DNA of 64,000 nucleotides from Yamagishiella unicocca (lineage: Eukaryota; Chlorophyta; Chlorophyceae; Chlamydomonadales; Volvocaceae). The stretch's first letter is position 1; the number at the start of each line of letters is the position of its first letter. The stretch is from assembly GCA_003116995.1 (NCBI GenBank), contig BDSL01000116.1:186001-250000 (forward strand). The letters are read 5' to 3'. Positions 32,201-44,412 of the stretch are shown here, one piece after another. Below the pieces are notes generated by a model. That model did not search any database. It was not told the DNA's origin and was given only the letters and a program-made list of their open reading frames with translations. A program made the position numbers and the translations under genes.

Positions 32201-35200
32201 ACGCCCCCGCCACAGCAGACGCCCCTGCCGCTGCCGACGCTTATGCCTCAGCCTCAGCCCCTGCAATCGCAGCCTCAAATGCTGCAGCCGCAGCCAATGC
32301 AGCGGCAACCGACACTGGAGCAACGGCAGCTGCCGGAGCTACGGCAGATACCGGACCAACGGCAGATACCGGACCAACGGCAGATACCGGAGCAACGGCA
32401 GATACCGGAGCAACGGCAGCCGCAGGAGCAGCAGCGGCAGGCAGATGAGCAACGGCAGCGCAGTATATCCTTCGGCATGAGCAACAGGTACGAAAGGGAC
32501 GAGCAGGACTTGCGCGACGAGGAGGAGCTCATGCGGCGCACCGCCAGCACTGAGGCGGACATGCGCCGGCGGGAGGAGGAGCGGTTGGCGCAGCTGCAGG
32601 AGGCGCTCAGCCGGCAGTACGAGGACGCGAAGCAGCAGCTGCAGAAGCAGGTAGGTGCATCGGCGCGCGGGCTGGTGGGTTGCACGGAAAACCGCTGTTG
32701 GGTTGTCCGAAAGGGAACCCCGCTGGTGGGTGGGCAGGGAGAGGGACTCCTAGCAAGGCGCCCATCTTGCACCTGCTGAACGTGCAGGCCTCGTGGGGCG
32801 GACGGGAGGGTGGCTGGGCACGCACCGGAGGCCCTGGGATTTACCGTTGCCCGCACGTATGAAATTAGGGCGTCCCGCATGCACGAGGTATCGCGCTGAC
32901 GTGGTGGGAGACCCCGGCGTTCCGTCCTGAAAAAGGCGCAACGGCGACCTAGGGACACATAAGGCCTGTGGCACATAAGGCCTGTGGCACGGCCCACAGC
33001 TGCGGCGAAGGGGTTGATAGGCTACGGAGCGAAGTGGCCCAATAGGCTGCGGTACGGAGTAGGTGTCCTGCCATCCAAGGGAACTTGCTAGGACCTACTA
33101 TGCCACTGGGACGGGCTTGGGGACTGAAGCTGTAGAGACTCAAGCCCGTGCCGCCATACCCGCCGCGCCTATGGGGCGCTAACACGCCCGGCTTATTCCC
33201 TCTTGCTGCGTGGCGCATCGTAACCTCTTGCTGTGCGGCGTATCGTAACTAACCTCTTGCTGTGTGGCGCGTGGCGACCCCAGGTTGACGCAGAGCTTGC
33301 GTCGGAGCGGGAGCGGCTGCGCGCTGATAACCTCGCCAAACTGCAGGTGGGCCCGGGTCTGAGCTGGGGCCTACCTCTGCCGCACAACTGCCTCCACCCG
33401 GGCGGTGCGCGGCCTTCCATGCCACCTGGGGCGTGGCGGGTCGTCCTTGCTTGACACGCAGGGGTGTCCTTGCGCTGCTTCATCGTCGCACGGCACGGCA
33501 GGTTCTGCAGTGCTCTACATCCCATCCCATCTTCTGCATCCGCGTGGGCGGGTGTGGGCGGTCGTGGAAAGCAGAGCGGGCTGCCGGAGGGCCAATTGGG
33601 TGCTGGCGTGCGCGTCATCCTGGCTTAATCGATAGGGGAACGACCGTGAGCGGCAAGCTGGCCATAGGGGAGACGCAGAACTCAGGCGAAGGACTGGGAA
33701 TGACAGGCGGATGTTGCGGACGAGCGATGTGGACATCTGCAGGCTCCTCCTCTGCAACATGCGCATGGCGTGGACGCTTTCTTGCTCTCGCACCTTGCGG
33801 CTGGCACCTGCGGTGCACACGTGGGCCAGGGGGAGTCAATAACCTCGGCCTCACCTTGCGAACCCCAACGCCCCTGATTTGTCGGCCGTGGATTCGCGGA
33901 TTATCCTTTACCCCCCACCTTGTCGGCAGTTGTTTCGCGGATATGATACCCACCACCTTGCGTACCCCCCACCTTCACCCACCCTCGGTTTGTCGGCCGT
34001 GGATTCGCGGATTCTCTTATCAAACCCCCACCTTCAACCTGGCAGGATCAACTGTCGGGGAAGTCCGTGGAGCTGCGCAAGCTGGAACAGGAGGTCTGTC
34101 AATGGGCGGTCGGGGTCGGGGCCACAAAGTTCGCTTTGGTTACGGTTTGCCGAGTAACGTGTGTTCCCGGACAGCAACGGATCCCGGGTGCGGAGGCACT
34201 TGGGTGGAATGCACGTGTGAGAACGTGGAACCACCAACCATCCTAAACAAATCGTGGCTGGAGTGAAGTCTTGTCACCCTCATTGCGCATCTTGCTAATT
34301 AGGCTTTGATGATGACGCGCCCTGCACCCCTCGCCTCCGCCCCTACAGGTCGCCGATAAGGCTGCCGAGCTGGTCGAGTTGGAGAGCCGGACTCGGGAGC
34401 AAAAGCAAATCCGGGACAACAACGACCGGGAGCTGGTGCGTGCGGAGGCCGACGCGCACAGGCGCCGCAGGCTGTAGTGGGACAGGCTGTAGTGAGGCAG
34501 GCTGTAGTGAGGCAGACTGTAGTGAGGCAGACCGGGTAATGTGGGCGGACTGGGTTGATAACCCATGACGCGGAGACGACGCCGACGATGAGTGCATCCC
34601 AACGAGCTCCACTAGGTGCATCTCCACCGCTTAACTACCCTGATCGTCGTTTTAATGTCCTCGTAATCCTCATCATGCCGTAGCAGCCCGCCGTCCCATC
34701 TTCCTGTCTGCTGCTCGTGCCCTCCTGCGCCTCCGCTGCGACAGTCCTCCAACGCCCACAGCGCCACAATGGCGGCCGCGGAGACCGAGCTGCGCGGCAA
34801 GAAGGCCGAGCTGTCCGAGGTCAACACCGCGCTGCTGGCCAAGGAAGGCGAGTACGCGACGCTCGCGAGCAACACGGCGGGCAAGGCGGCGGAGCTCAGG
34901 GAGAAGACGGCGCAGCTGGAGACGGCAAGAGAGCAGGTGGGGCGGAGCGGCACGCGCGGGGTCGGGGAGCTCCAAGGGAGGCAGGGTTCGGTTGCGTTCT
35001 ACGCGCGAAGGGGAGGCTCCCGGCGTTGTGTCCCAGGATGGGATGGGGGCTGGCCAAGAGCCGGGCCAAGCGCGAGTTGCTGGGTCATGGCATGCAACGA
35101 CAGAGGAAAACAGTGGGCGGCAGCGTGTTCCGGCAAGAGAGAAAACAGTGGGCAGCAGCGGACCCTGGCAGTCAAGCAATGAGTCCGGGCCGGGGTTGTC

Positions 35201-38200
35201 TTGTGTCGTCTCACACGGAAGGGTTTTTCAGCCTCGCTCACTGCCCACTCCCCCCCCCTCGCCCGCGTCGCATGAACGGGTCTTCTTTGTGTCCCCCACC
35301 CGCCTCAACACCCACGCGCCAGCTCCTGGCCGCCGAAGCCAAGCGCGCCACAGCGGAGTCGGAGTACCAGGAGCAGCTGAACCGCGTAAGGGTAGGTCCC
35401 TGGGAGGTTGGCTCGGGTCTCAGGACGGAGTTGAGTTGACTCTACACGACGATGCACGCGCCTGGAGGGCTGAACCCGTGGGACCCTCCGTGTGGACCGG
35501 CGCCCTACCCCCCCCTTGCGGCCGCCACCCATGGCCCCCATGCAGGCCCTTCGCGACGACTCGGAGCAGCTGACGGCGCAGGCCAGCGCCACGCAGGCCG
35601 CCCTCAGCCGGATCAGCGCCGACCTGCGCATGAAGGAGGACGACCTGGCGGCGGTCAACAAGCAGCTGGCGTCCAGGCAGACGGAGCTCAGGGTGCGGCA
35701 TGCGTGCGACCGGATGGCAGCTGCAGGCTACCTTGGCTTAGGGCCTTAGGGGGGGTTTCATAAAAAAGGGGTTTCGAGGAAGACCCGTGGATGCGAGAAA
35801 AACCCGTTTAGGAAAAGACGTTTCGGGGTGCATGCTGGAGAACTGGGTTGAGGAGACGAAAGACGGTGATCGTATGTCGAGCTTCGGCGGCTAAGCTAAA
35901 TCGGCGGCGGCTAGACGAAAGGAAGCGAGGACCCCGCGCGACGCAAGGAGAAGGGGGGGGGCAGGGGTAGCGTACTGGACGGGCGCGAAAGGGTGGCTGT
36001 GGCTCGCGGACAATCTTGCCATGCTGGTTTTGGAGGCGCAAGGTTGCGGCAAGGCGGCTGCCGGTGCCGCCATGGGGCCCTTCCGAGTCAGGAGCGCCCG
36101 TGCGTGACCACCTTGCCATTGTGCTCCTTGGCCCCCTTGTTCCCGTCCCGCCACCCGCAGGAGGTGTCGACCGAGCTGTCCACGTCGCGCACTGCCCTCC
36201 AGGCCAAGGTGCGGGCGGACGGGCGATCGAATCCTTGACCAGACAAAGCAACAATTAGCGTAGAGGGAGCATGGAGCACCCATGTCGCTACTCACAGGGC
36301 CTTGCTCACCCGTATCGTGGCTGCACTGCACATAAGCAGCTTCGATGCCTTATCACGCTGTGGGGACTCGAGCCTTTCCGCGTGGGTTGCGATTTATCCC
36401 TCGTCCGCGCGTTGCCTGCCGTCAGCCTGCCCGGCACAATCGAGCATGCAGCTTAGGTCAGGTACTCCTTCTCGTGCTTGCGTCGCTTTCCGCCCCTGGT
36501 TTCATACACCCGTCCCGTCTGCGACTTCCGCCCCTGGTTTCATACACCCGTCCCGTCTGCGATTTCCGCCCCGCAGGAGATCCAGGTGGTGGAGCAGCTC
36601 AAGAGCGCCGCCACCATGGAGTACGAGGCCCTGCAGAAGCAGCTCGATGTGAGCTGCGTGTCTTGCCGCCGCCGCGGTAGCCGTCAACCGGGGTTGGGGA
36701 AGGGCAGCTAGACAGGGGCTGTGCGTTACCCGAGCGTTACGGTGATCTGGGAAGCGATGAAGTTGCGGTGAACGTCGCCGCGGCTGGTGCGGCACCGCCA
36801 CCAGGTGTATCCCCCATTCCTCCGCCAGGTCCCTGTATTCCATGCACCGTGACACCGTCGCAAGCCATGTGCAACGGCAAGGGAGCATGCGTATGCTGTG
36901 GTCATTGGGAGCATGCGTATGCTGTGGTCAAGGGAGCATGCGTATGCTGTGGCAAGGGAGCACGCTTACGGCCGCAATCTGCTGGTAACTTCCACCCTGA
37001 ACACCGTCAGGAAGCCTCGCAGTGCGGGTCAGCGCACGCCGCTCGGCACAGCCCCTCGCCAACCTCTTGTGCCGGGACCGCGTTTGACGGGAATTGAACG
37101 CAGGCGGCTCGTGGCGCCCTGGACGCGGCCCGCGGCCAGCTGGCCACCGCCTCCGCGGAGCTGACGCGCACCGAGGGGCAGTGCAGCGCGCTCAAGGTAC
37201 GGCACATGCCGCTGGCTGCTCCTAGCTCGTCACGCAACCGCGCGGGTCGAGCGCCCACCACGCCACGCCACGCCGCGCGCACGCAGATACGCAACAGCCC
37301 TCCTCACGCCGCCACCTCCTTCCGCCGGCCCCAATCGTCGTCCTTGCTTTGCGACGCCGTCCGATGCCCTGCCCCATTCTCACGCTCCGAATGGAGCGGA
37401 ACCACTGGCGCAGCCCATTTCCCGCGTCCGGACACCTCCCCCGCCCTCCTGACGTCCCTCCCGCCCCCCCCCACACATACAAATGGGTATGTACGCGTAC
37501 ACGGGTTTCCCTCGCAACCCCCCCATCCCTCTCAGACCCAGCGCATCCAGCTGGAGGCTGACGTGGCCGCCCGCTCTAGCGACCTGGACGACACCCGCTC
37601 GCAGCTGCTGTCCTGCCAGGCGGAGCTGCGCGCCGTGCGGTCGGAGCTGGCGGAGCGCAGCTCGGCGCTGGAGTCCGTGGCGACGCAGCTGTTGCGGCGG
37701 CAGAAGGAGCTGGCGGACACCGACTCGATGTACGCGGCGATGGCTGACCAGAGTGAGTGGGGCGGGCCGCCGCATGCGTGTGTTGCTCGGCCAGCTTAGC
37801 ACGGACGCCTACACAGCCATTGGTGCTGTAGCTCAGGACTCAAGTGCATCCACCTGGGCTTCCCTGTTTATCTTAATTGAGGGGTAATCCCTCATCGGTC
37901 TGTGTGGTGTCTAGCTGGCCGGCAGTCCGCCCTTTCGCTGTTCTCGCCGCTCAGCCCGCTAGCCCGCCCTTGGGCATTCCCCCCTCCTGCCCCGGATTCT
38001 CCTTAAGGAAAAGCCCTCCCTTGACCAACGCTTTTCATGCCACCCCCCCTTCCCCTGATCCTCAGGCAAGGACCTGCTGGAGATCAAGCGCAACCAGATG
38101 CAGCGGGCCGTGGAGGACGCGGTGGATTTGGAGCGGCGCGCGCTGCTGCCCGCGCGGATGGCGGCCATGCGGACGGACGTCGACTCTCAGGTGGGGGCGA

Positions 38201-41200
38201 GCGAGCCACCGAAGGGCGGGGCCAGCGGCGTGTGGGCTCTGGCGGGGGGGCTCCGTTACGAGTACGGTTGCGAGGGCGGTCGCGGCGGCGTGCGCCAGTG
38301 TGCGCCCGCGCATGGAAGGGCTCACACGCGGTCGGAAGGTGCGCTGCCGGGATCTTTGCACAGCTACTGCGCTCCTGGTGATGACATTGCGTTACCAGGC
38401 ATGCGAGTGAAGGCGCTGGTGGAGGAAGTCCCCGTAGCCAGAGCCCTGACGTGCGCTGCTCGGCGCTGCCTGCCCGGCCCCCTCTCACACCGTCCACCTG
38501 ACGCCCCCCCCCTATCCCTCTATCCTGTCCCTGTCGCGTAAGCGGTTTTTATGCCACCCCTCCATCCCTCGGTTTGTCGGCCGTGGTTTCGCGGATTCTC
38601 TTATCAAGCCCCCCATCCCTCCCCGCCCGGTTGGTTGGTTGGTTGGTTACAGATTGCCAACGAGCGCGAGCTGTACCGCAGCCGCGTGCAGCAGCAGGTG
38701 CCAATGCCGCAAAGCCACAGGGGCCCCCTCACCTCCGACGAGGCGCATGGCGGCGCAGCTGGCGGCATGATGGGCATGATGCACGGCGGAGGCCCCAACG
38801 GCAACTCCTCGCCGCCCAACTACGGCGCCTCAACGGCCATGTCCCGCGCCACCATGCCTATCGCCACCTCCACCAACACCCTCGGGGACGACCTGCACGC
38901 CTCCACCTCCATCTGGCCGGGACCGCTGCCCGCCCTCAGCCCTAAGCTGCCCGCCTCCATGCAGCCAGGAATGCCGTCGTACCTGTCCTCGGCGCCGTAC
39001 CCCGTACAGGTGCCATCCCACCACGCCACCCCCCTGATGCTGCCGGAGCCCCAGCACCCGCAATCACAGCAGCAACAACAGCAACAACAGCAACAACAGC
39101 AGATGGGCGGCGGGCAGATGGGCTCGAGCCCGCCACCCTACGGCTTGCCGATGGCTTACCTACAGGCCATGCAGCAGGGCGCGTCGCCCGCGGACATTGC
39201 GGCGGCGCAGTACGCAGCCGCCATGGCGGCACAGAGCGCTGCGATGGGCGCGCACAGCGCCCCCGCCAACCTGCCGGACCTGGTCACCCTGGCGGAGAAC
39301 TTGCACCGCAGCCTGCAGCTGCTTATGCCGCGTAAGTGGGCGGTACATGGGTGCGCCTCACATGGGAGGGGGGCTGCGAGGAAGACCCGTGGGTGCGAGG
39401 AAAAACCGTTCAGAACAGGCGTTTTGAGATGCATGCTGGAGAACTGGGTGGGGGGGAGGGGCACACGCTCCGGGGCCAGGCGCCATGCTGTAGCCGTAAC
39501 GGCGCGTCGGGTGGTCTGTCCCGGGTGTTGATTGGGTTATGCTTGCAGTTCGTGGTCAATCGTCCAGTGGGCAAATGGGATATGAGAGGAAACCCATGGG
39601 TCGGTGGGTGGGGTATTGTTGAGGGAGTGTGGGAGGCGTTTCCTCCGGGGCAGCTGGCAGTGGCGAGGTAGAGGGGTACTACGGACCCTAGCTGCTTAGT
39701 CACGGCAGCGGCGGCTTGGGTGGTGGCCCAGGCAAGCCTTGTCTGGATCGGGGAGCGTCCCTCCCGCCGCCTGCTGCTGACTGGGTCGGTCGGTTTCCTG
39801 CCCGCTCTCCGCCTCGTCTTACCGCAGTCACGGCGCAGGCGAAGCAGCCACCCACCTCCACGTCGCCGCAGCGGCCGCGCAACGCCAGCTACCCCCCGCC
39901 GCAACAGCAGCAGCAGGCGCTGCAGCAGGCGGGGATCGACTGGACGACTACTGCGCTGCCGCCTGCCGCAGCGGAAGATCCGGTGCTGTCACGGGTGAGT
40001 GCGGGGTCGCGTTCCTGGCCGCTGCAGCAGATCATGGAACGGCGGCGGCAGGAGCGCGGACGCCTCGGGCAACATGAAATCATATGGGAGGCTGAGCCTG
40101 GAAGTCCAGGCTCTGCGAAAGTTGTGGCATTCTTGGGAGATCATACAGCACTGGGGGATCATACAATCTTGGTCTCGCGGATTTTCCAATTGCACACGCG
40201 GCTGATTACACCACGGTGTCACATCCGGAAGTCGCAAACCGCAACCGCCGTTCCTGGGCTTCCTCTCGCATGCGGACGCAGGCGTGGGTGTACCTCAAGC
40301 TGCAGAAGGCCTACCTGAAAGAGCGCTCCACGATCCTGCAGGCGGCGCGAAATGATTGGAAGGTGAGCGGCAGCATGTACGCGTGGGTTACCGTACCCTT
40401 TTTGTGGGTGTGGCACCCGCACCTTCCCGCCGCTCCTACACCGCACTCGCCGCAGCCGCCCAGGTGCCAGGACCTCCGCCCCAGAACACTGGAGGGACTG
40501 GACCCGGATGCGCGCTTTCTGCCGGGCCGTAGAACCTGACCATTCAGACACTGCGTGCTCTGCGGTTTCGGGGCGCCTTGCATGCTTGCATTGCCCAGGT
40601 CACGTCCAGATATGCCTGCATCCTCGCCCGTATGGGAGTATTTCCTACTCGCTGGGCTGAAGCGCGCAGCGCCCGGCAAGCGCCCGTCCCTGACCATGTG
40701 TTTATTCTGCCCCGGAGACCTCTTCCTGCGCTCTCCCCGCGGCCCTCCTCGGCACCCTCCCGGTGGCCCTCTTCTGCACCCTCCAACCTGCCCATGCCCC
40801 ACACATTGTGTGCTTGGCGCGCAGGAGGACCTGAAGGCCGCCATGTCCACCGCGGGACCCGGCAGCGAGGAGCGCCTGGCAGTGCTGCAGAGCGCCAAGG
40901 CGGGGCTGGAGGAGCAGGTGCACCGCCTGAACGAGGACAGCAAGCAGGTGGGCAGCTGGGTGCCCACAACCTCGAGGTCGCAGGACGCACCGTGGCGAGG
41001 TCTCACGGGCTTATTGACCATAGCCCGTAAGACCCCGTGAGGTCTCCCTGCTTCGCGTATTCGGGCACAGCAGGTGCCGCTTCCCTGAGCCCCGATTAGC
41101 TGTGCTGCTCGCGTGGTCTCCGTGCCACGCATGCGCTCTCGGCACTGTATCAACGAGGCCGGCTTCGCCTTTCGTGTTGCACAGTGCGTCGTTGGTGAAT

Positions 41201-41602
41201 ATGCTCTCGTGCCGCCCTGCCACTGCCTCTGATCCGCTCCCCTGCCACTGCCTCTGATCCGCTCCCCTGCCACTGCCTCTGATCCGCTCCCCGCAGCTCC
41301 ACCGGATGCGGGAGCAGCTGTCGGCGCTCACTGCCAAGGCTGCGGCTGCGGGGAACAGCTCGGGCGGCGCCTTGGCAGCAACTAGCCCGCCTGCACCCAA
41401 CCGGCCCAGCGTCAACCGGCAAGTATCGCCCGGACGAGGTCTTCCGACCTCGGCCATGGGCCCAGTAGGCGCTTCGGGCGGGGGCGCCCAAGGCAGCAAC
41501 AACAACAATAACAACAACAACAACGTAGACCTTGCACGCTCGCTGCTGCAGCAGCACAGCGCCTGGCTGAAGAGCTTTGCACAACAGCTTTCTGCCGTTT
41601 GA
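29235..41602 (+). CDS. CEP164: CEP164 homologue, basal-body distal appendage protein, 23 exons, about 1547 aa
   Basis: Exons: 29235-29319, 29412-29461, 29585-29730, 29932-30091, 30336-30371, 30510-30778, 31264-32650, 33284-33346, 34046-34093, 34349-34435, 34745-34936, 35323-35385, 35546-35692, 36161-36208, 36577-36648, 37104-37196, 37536-37752, 38066-38190, 38653-39331, 39828-39994, 40282-40362, 40825-40947, 41297-41602. All phases fit; the total is 4644 nt. The N-terminus matches animal CEP164: [74 protein letters not shown]. This is the WW domain with W63, W85 and P88. The middle is disordered, with Gln/Pro hexapeptide repeats (PLPQQT, RQIPDQ). A long coiled coil follows from about residue 500, then a second disordered Gln-rich stretch. 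The C-terminus has the family block [20 protein letters not shown] and a short coiled coil. In animals CEP164 recruits TTBK2 and docks basal bodies to the membrane; a role in flagellar assembly here is inferred from homology. Confidence 0.9.
32160..32430 (+). repeat. 18-bp coding repeats in CEP164
   Basis: Two adjacent arrays: PLPQQT-type units (32160-32235) and [12 protein letters not shown] units (32330-32430). DNA copies of the second array are nearly identical, so copy number probably varies between strains. Confidence 0.8.
33885..34030 (-). repeat. Three family D copies before a CEP164 acceptor
   Basis: CCGTGGATTCGCGGATT...C-run occurs at 33887 and 34001, with a shorter copy (GTTTCGCGGATATGATACCC) at 33931. 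The C-rich end faces the 3' splice site at 34045. Confidence 0.75.
34475..34535. repeat. 15-bp tandem repeat in a CEP164 intron
   Basis: Four units of GGCTGTAGTGAGGCA-type sequence lie just after the exon ending at 34435. Confidence 0.75.
35770..35950 (+). repeat. Full-length family A element in CEP164
   Basis: TTTCGAGGAAGACCCGTGGA, AACCCGTTTAGG, GCATGCTGGAGAACTGGG, then a distal part (GGCGGCTAAGCTA, GGAAGCGAGGACCCC, GCGACGCAAGG) shared only with 17695-17868. It is sense to the gene and about 80 nt past the donor at 35693. Confidence 0.85.
36866..36965. repeat. 26-28-bp tandem repeat with a palindromic core
   Basis: Three full units and one degenerate unit each contain GGGAGCATGCGTATGCTGTG; GCATGCGTATGC is close to self-complementary. 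Located in a CEP164 intron. Confidence 0.75.
38528..38610 (-). repeat. Family C and D copies before a CEP164 acceptor
   Basis: CCTGTCGCGTAAGCGGTTTT with TATGCCACCCC (family C, inverted), then GTCGGCCGTGGTTTCGCGGA with TTCTCTTATC (family D). Both C-rich ends face the acceptor at 38652. A GGTT microsatellite (38630-38648) separates them from it. Confidence 0.75.
39377..39452 (+). repeat. Family A copy after a CEP164 donor
   Basis: GCGAGGAAGACCCGTGGGTG to CATGCTGGAGAACTGGGTGG. It is sense to the gene and about 45 nt past the donor at 39332. Confidence 0.85.
41215..41290. repeat. 24-bp tandem repeat before the last CEP164 exon
   Basis: Three copies of CCACTGCCTCTGATCCGCTC-type units end at the polypyrimidine tract of the acceptor at 41296. 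Confidence 0.8.
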
Positions 41603-41909
41603 CGACCTGATGTTGACCTGGAGATTGGTGGGGCAAAGTGCAGCAGCTCTGTACGTACGCTGGGTAGCAGCTGTCCCTGCCTCCGTTGTGCTTACTATAC
41701 TTCGAGCCCGTAGCTGGGTGCCTGTGTTTATTTTTGAATCATAGGCGTACGCTTTGTTGGCGACCCGACGGCCTAGAGCCTTTAGCGATTACTACCTAAC
41801 TTGACAGCGTCTACTGATGCAGAGTGGCATGCATCTGATAAACCGATGGTGCTTTTCCGAATCCGTAATAGTGTTCTATGCATGCGGTCCTTACAGCAAC
41901 GTTGCAATC

Positions 41910-41914
41910 TGTAA
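41910..41914 (+). terminator. Candidate TGTAA poly(A) signal of CEP164
   Basis: TGTAA about 310 nt past the CEP164 stop codon. Use is inferred from motif and distance. Confidence 0.5.
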
Positions 41915-43476
41915 CGGCCCCTTAGCTCTGGATTGATAGCACTCGTGGGATCACTTACCTGGACTAGAGAACCTTCCGTGCTCTCAAGTATGCCTGGCGC
42001 GCGCGCCGATGAGCATCGCAGTGGAAACCATTGTTGTTTAACTGTTTGACCAGCACCTCCCGTGGGGCCGTTAGGTATGGTGCCGACTTATTTTAAAGTG
42101 TTCGATTGATGTTTTTACTAAATGCATGTGTCGTACGACGTACTCGACAACTTTGGCGTTTTGAGCCTGAGCGACGTTTCCTTTCCAAGTACAAGCCGAC
42201 TGGCTGGGCCCCCCCCCGTGTGAACTTCTTGCAACGGCCGTAAGCTGGACTGCGCTGCTTTGTAAAGTCCCTACGCATACGCCCTGCATCTCCCACATTT
42301 TGCGAATGGGCGGTAGTTGCGAAAGGGCTCCTCTGATGCTAGAGGCTTGGTGCGGTGGTGTTGGTATACAAGCCGCCTTCTCCCCTGCGGACGTCATTCA
42401 GGACATGCAAGGACGGAGCCGGCCTGGTGCCTTCCCAGTTTGCATAGTTACTGTCGCGGTGGGCCCCATACCGTAAGTTGGAGCCATCGGGCGCATCGCC
42501 TGACCCCGGAAGACACGCAGGAAGGAGGAACAAATCCAGTCGACCGAGCGATCGCAAATAACCAGAAGCCCCGACCAAGGGGCCAGAGAACAAGCAGCGG
42601 CATCAACCACCCAGGGGGAAGTAGCCGCAATGGTCCCCCTACCAGTAGCACGACAACTGCAGCCCGAGCAGCCCCTCAGCCAGCGAGGCGAAGCCAGCAG
42701 AGCGCCTTACACAGCCGAGCTGGGACCCAAAGATCCCTCCCTACCCAGGACGGGCCACCCAAGCCAGCCCGAAGGGAGGAGGAGAAAGAGGGAGCTCCCG
42801 CAGGACCAACGGCCAGAAGGGACCTAACCAGACCCCTCATTACCGAGAGCTGACCCCGAAACATTCGCAGCAAGGGGTGGTGAGGACCAACCCCGCCCCA
42901 ACCCTTGTTCAGGTCCCCACGCGCCGCGAAGCCCCGTGAAGCCCCGCGAACGGGACAAAATCCCCACCACCCCAGACCCCACGCCGAGCCGCACGGTCCC
43001 GCGAAACGCGACACCAGGGGAGAGACCCTCCGACGCGTTCAAGGCAGCCGGCAGCCGCCAAATACCGCCACGCAACCTCCATTGCACTGACGGCCGGGAG
43101 CACTGCGATGTCACAGATACGGTACATTGCCGCAACCCCTGAGGGGCCAACACGTCAACCTTACTTGACCCCGGGCCGCCAGCTGGTCGACGGCGGCTTG
43201 AGCCACCGGGCAGTTCCGGAAATGGCGCGGCCGAGTGAGGGGAGAGCCCGGCTTGCATCGCACTAGGGTACCCGCCACAACCACACGGAGAGGCTCCTGG
43301 CCCCCCCCGCATATGGGAGTTGTGCCAAGCAGAGGAATCCCATCAACCGTGAGCCGCCGCCGCCCCTGCTTGTGGGAGTTCGCCCAACGCGTCCCCTACC
43401 ACAGCGCCTCCGGAACGCGCCTTGCAGTGCGGACAGGGCCAACTGTAGCTCGGCGGCCACCGCTGCCCTCCCTGCA

Positions 43477-43540
43477 TCTTAAAACGTCTGTCCTAAACGG
43501 TTTTTTTCTCGCATCCACGGGTCTTCCTCAAAACCCTGCA
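43477..43540 (-). repeat. Intergenic family A copy
   Basis: Plus strand: AAACGTCTGTCCTAAACGGT, then CTCGCATCCACGGGTCTTCC. This is the only clear family A copy outside an intron, and it lies next to the retrotransposon remnant. Confidence 0.8.
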
Positions 43541-43806
43541 TGCCGTACGCCGCCGCCGCCGCTGGGGCTCGCTTAGACACTGATAAATGGAGCCGACGTG
43601 ATCCTCACCAACCACGATGTAACTTGCTTAGGCCGCATGCTCCGGTCCAGCTCAGGGGTCACCCCAACATCAGTGAACGGTAAGATCAAGATCAAGCGCT
43701 GTGGCCGACTGCTCCCGCTTGAGCCTACCTTATACCGGTAGTCTGGGGCCCACTGTAATAGTTAATATTAACTTGAGCCCCGCGGATCGTCGGACCACTG
43801 TAACTG

Positions 43807-44412
43807 TTACTACACTGTCACCCACACACCCACCGGCATTACTTCCATCTTGGACCTAAGCTCAGCTGCTCCCTCGAGGCACTCGGATACACATTCCATG
43901 TACGTGAGGGAATCCGGCACCGACTGGATGCCACTGAGAGCCACCTCCGTATCGTCTGCAAACCGCACTGCCGTTGTGAACCCAGCCTCGCTTGGCAACA
44001 GTCGGACGCCCACCCAACAATGCTGCAACCAGCACAGTAGTGCCTGTGCCGCAAACAGATACGACAGGGATGCTAACGGGCATCCCTGACGGACCCCGGC
44101 CTTGATTTCTACAAGGCCGGATCTGTACCCAGTGATCACTGCTAGAGAGGCAGTCCCGTGAGCTGTCGGCGAGACCAGGCTATCAACCCCCGGGCGGCGC
44201 CCGTAGCGTTCCATGGTTTCGTAAAAGAAAGCCCAGTTGAGAAGTATATTTATTAGTGTTCTGCTGGAACACAAAGCGTTTGCAGTCTGGGAGGGGGCGT
44301 AAGCTCGCCACGGCAGCGGGAGTGCAAGCCCGCCGTGCACATTTGGCCAGAATGGCTGGGGAACAATCACCTGCATACCAGTTGTGGATTTCCCTATATG
44401 CATGATTGCCAT
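43807..44412 (-). mobile_element. LINE-type (non-LTR) reverse transcriptase fragment
   Basis: A minus-strand frame contains IKAGVRQGCPLASLSYLFAA, then QALLCWLQHC, and the catalytic block AVRFADDTEVALSG. These correspond to the palm and FADD motifs of the RVT_1 domain as seen in chlamydomonad LINEs. No endonuclease domain or full RT is present, so it is a truncated, inactive copy. It lies antisense to both flanking genes. Confidence 0.75.

Noticed and set aside
42317..43312. Overlapping Pro/Arg/Gly-rich ORFs on both strands
   Set aside because: No motif or convincing splice structure; possibly the remains of another part of the LINE, but this cannot be supported.
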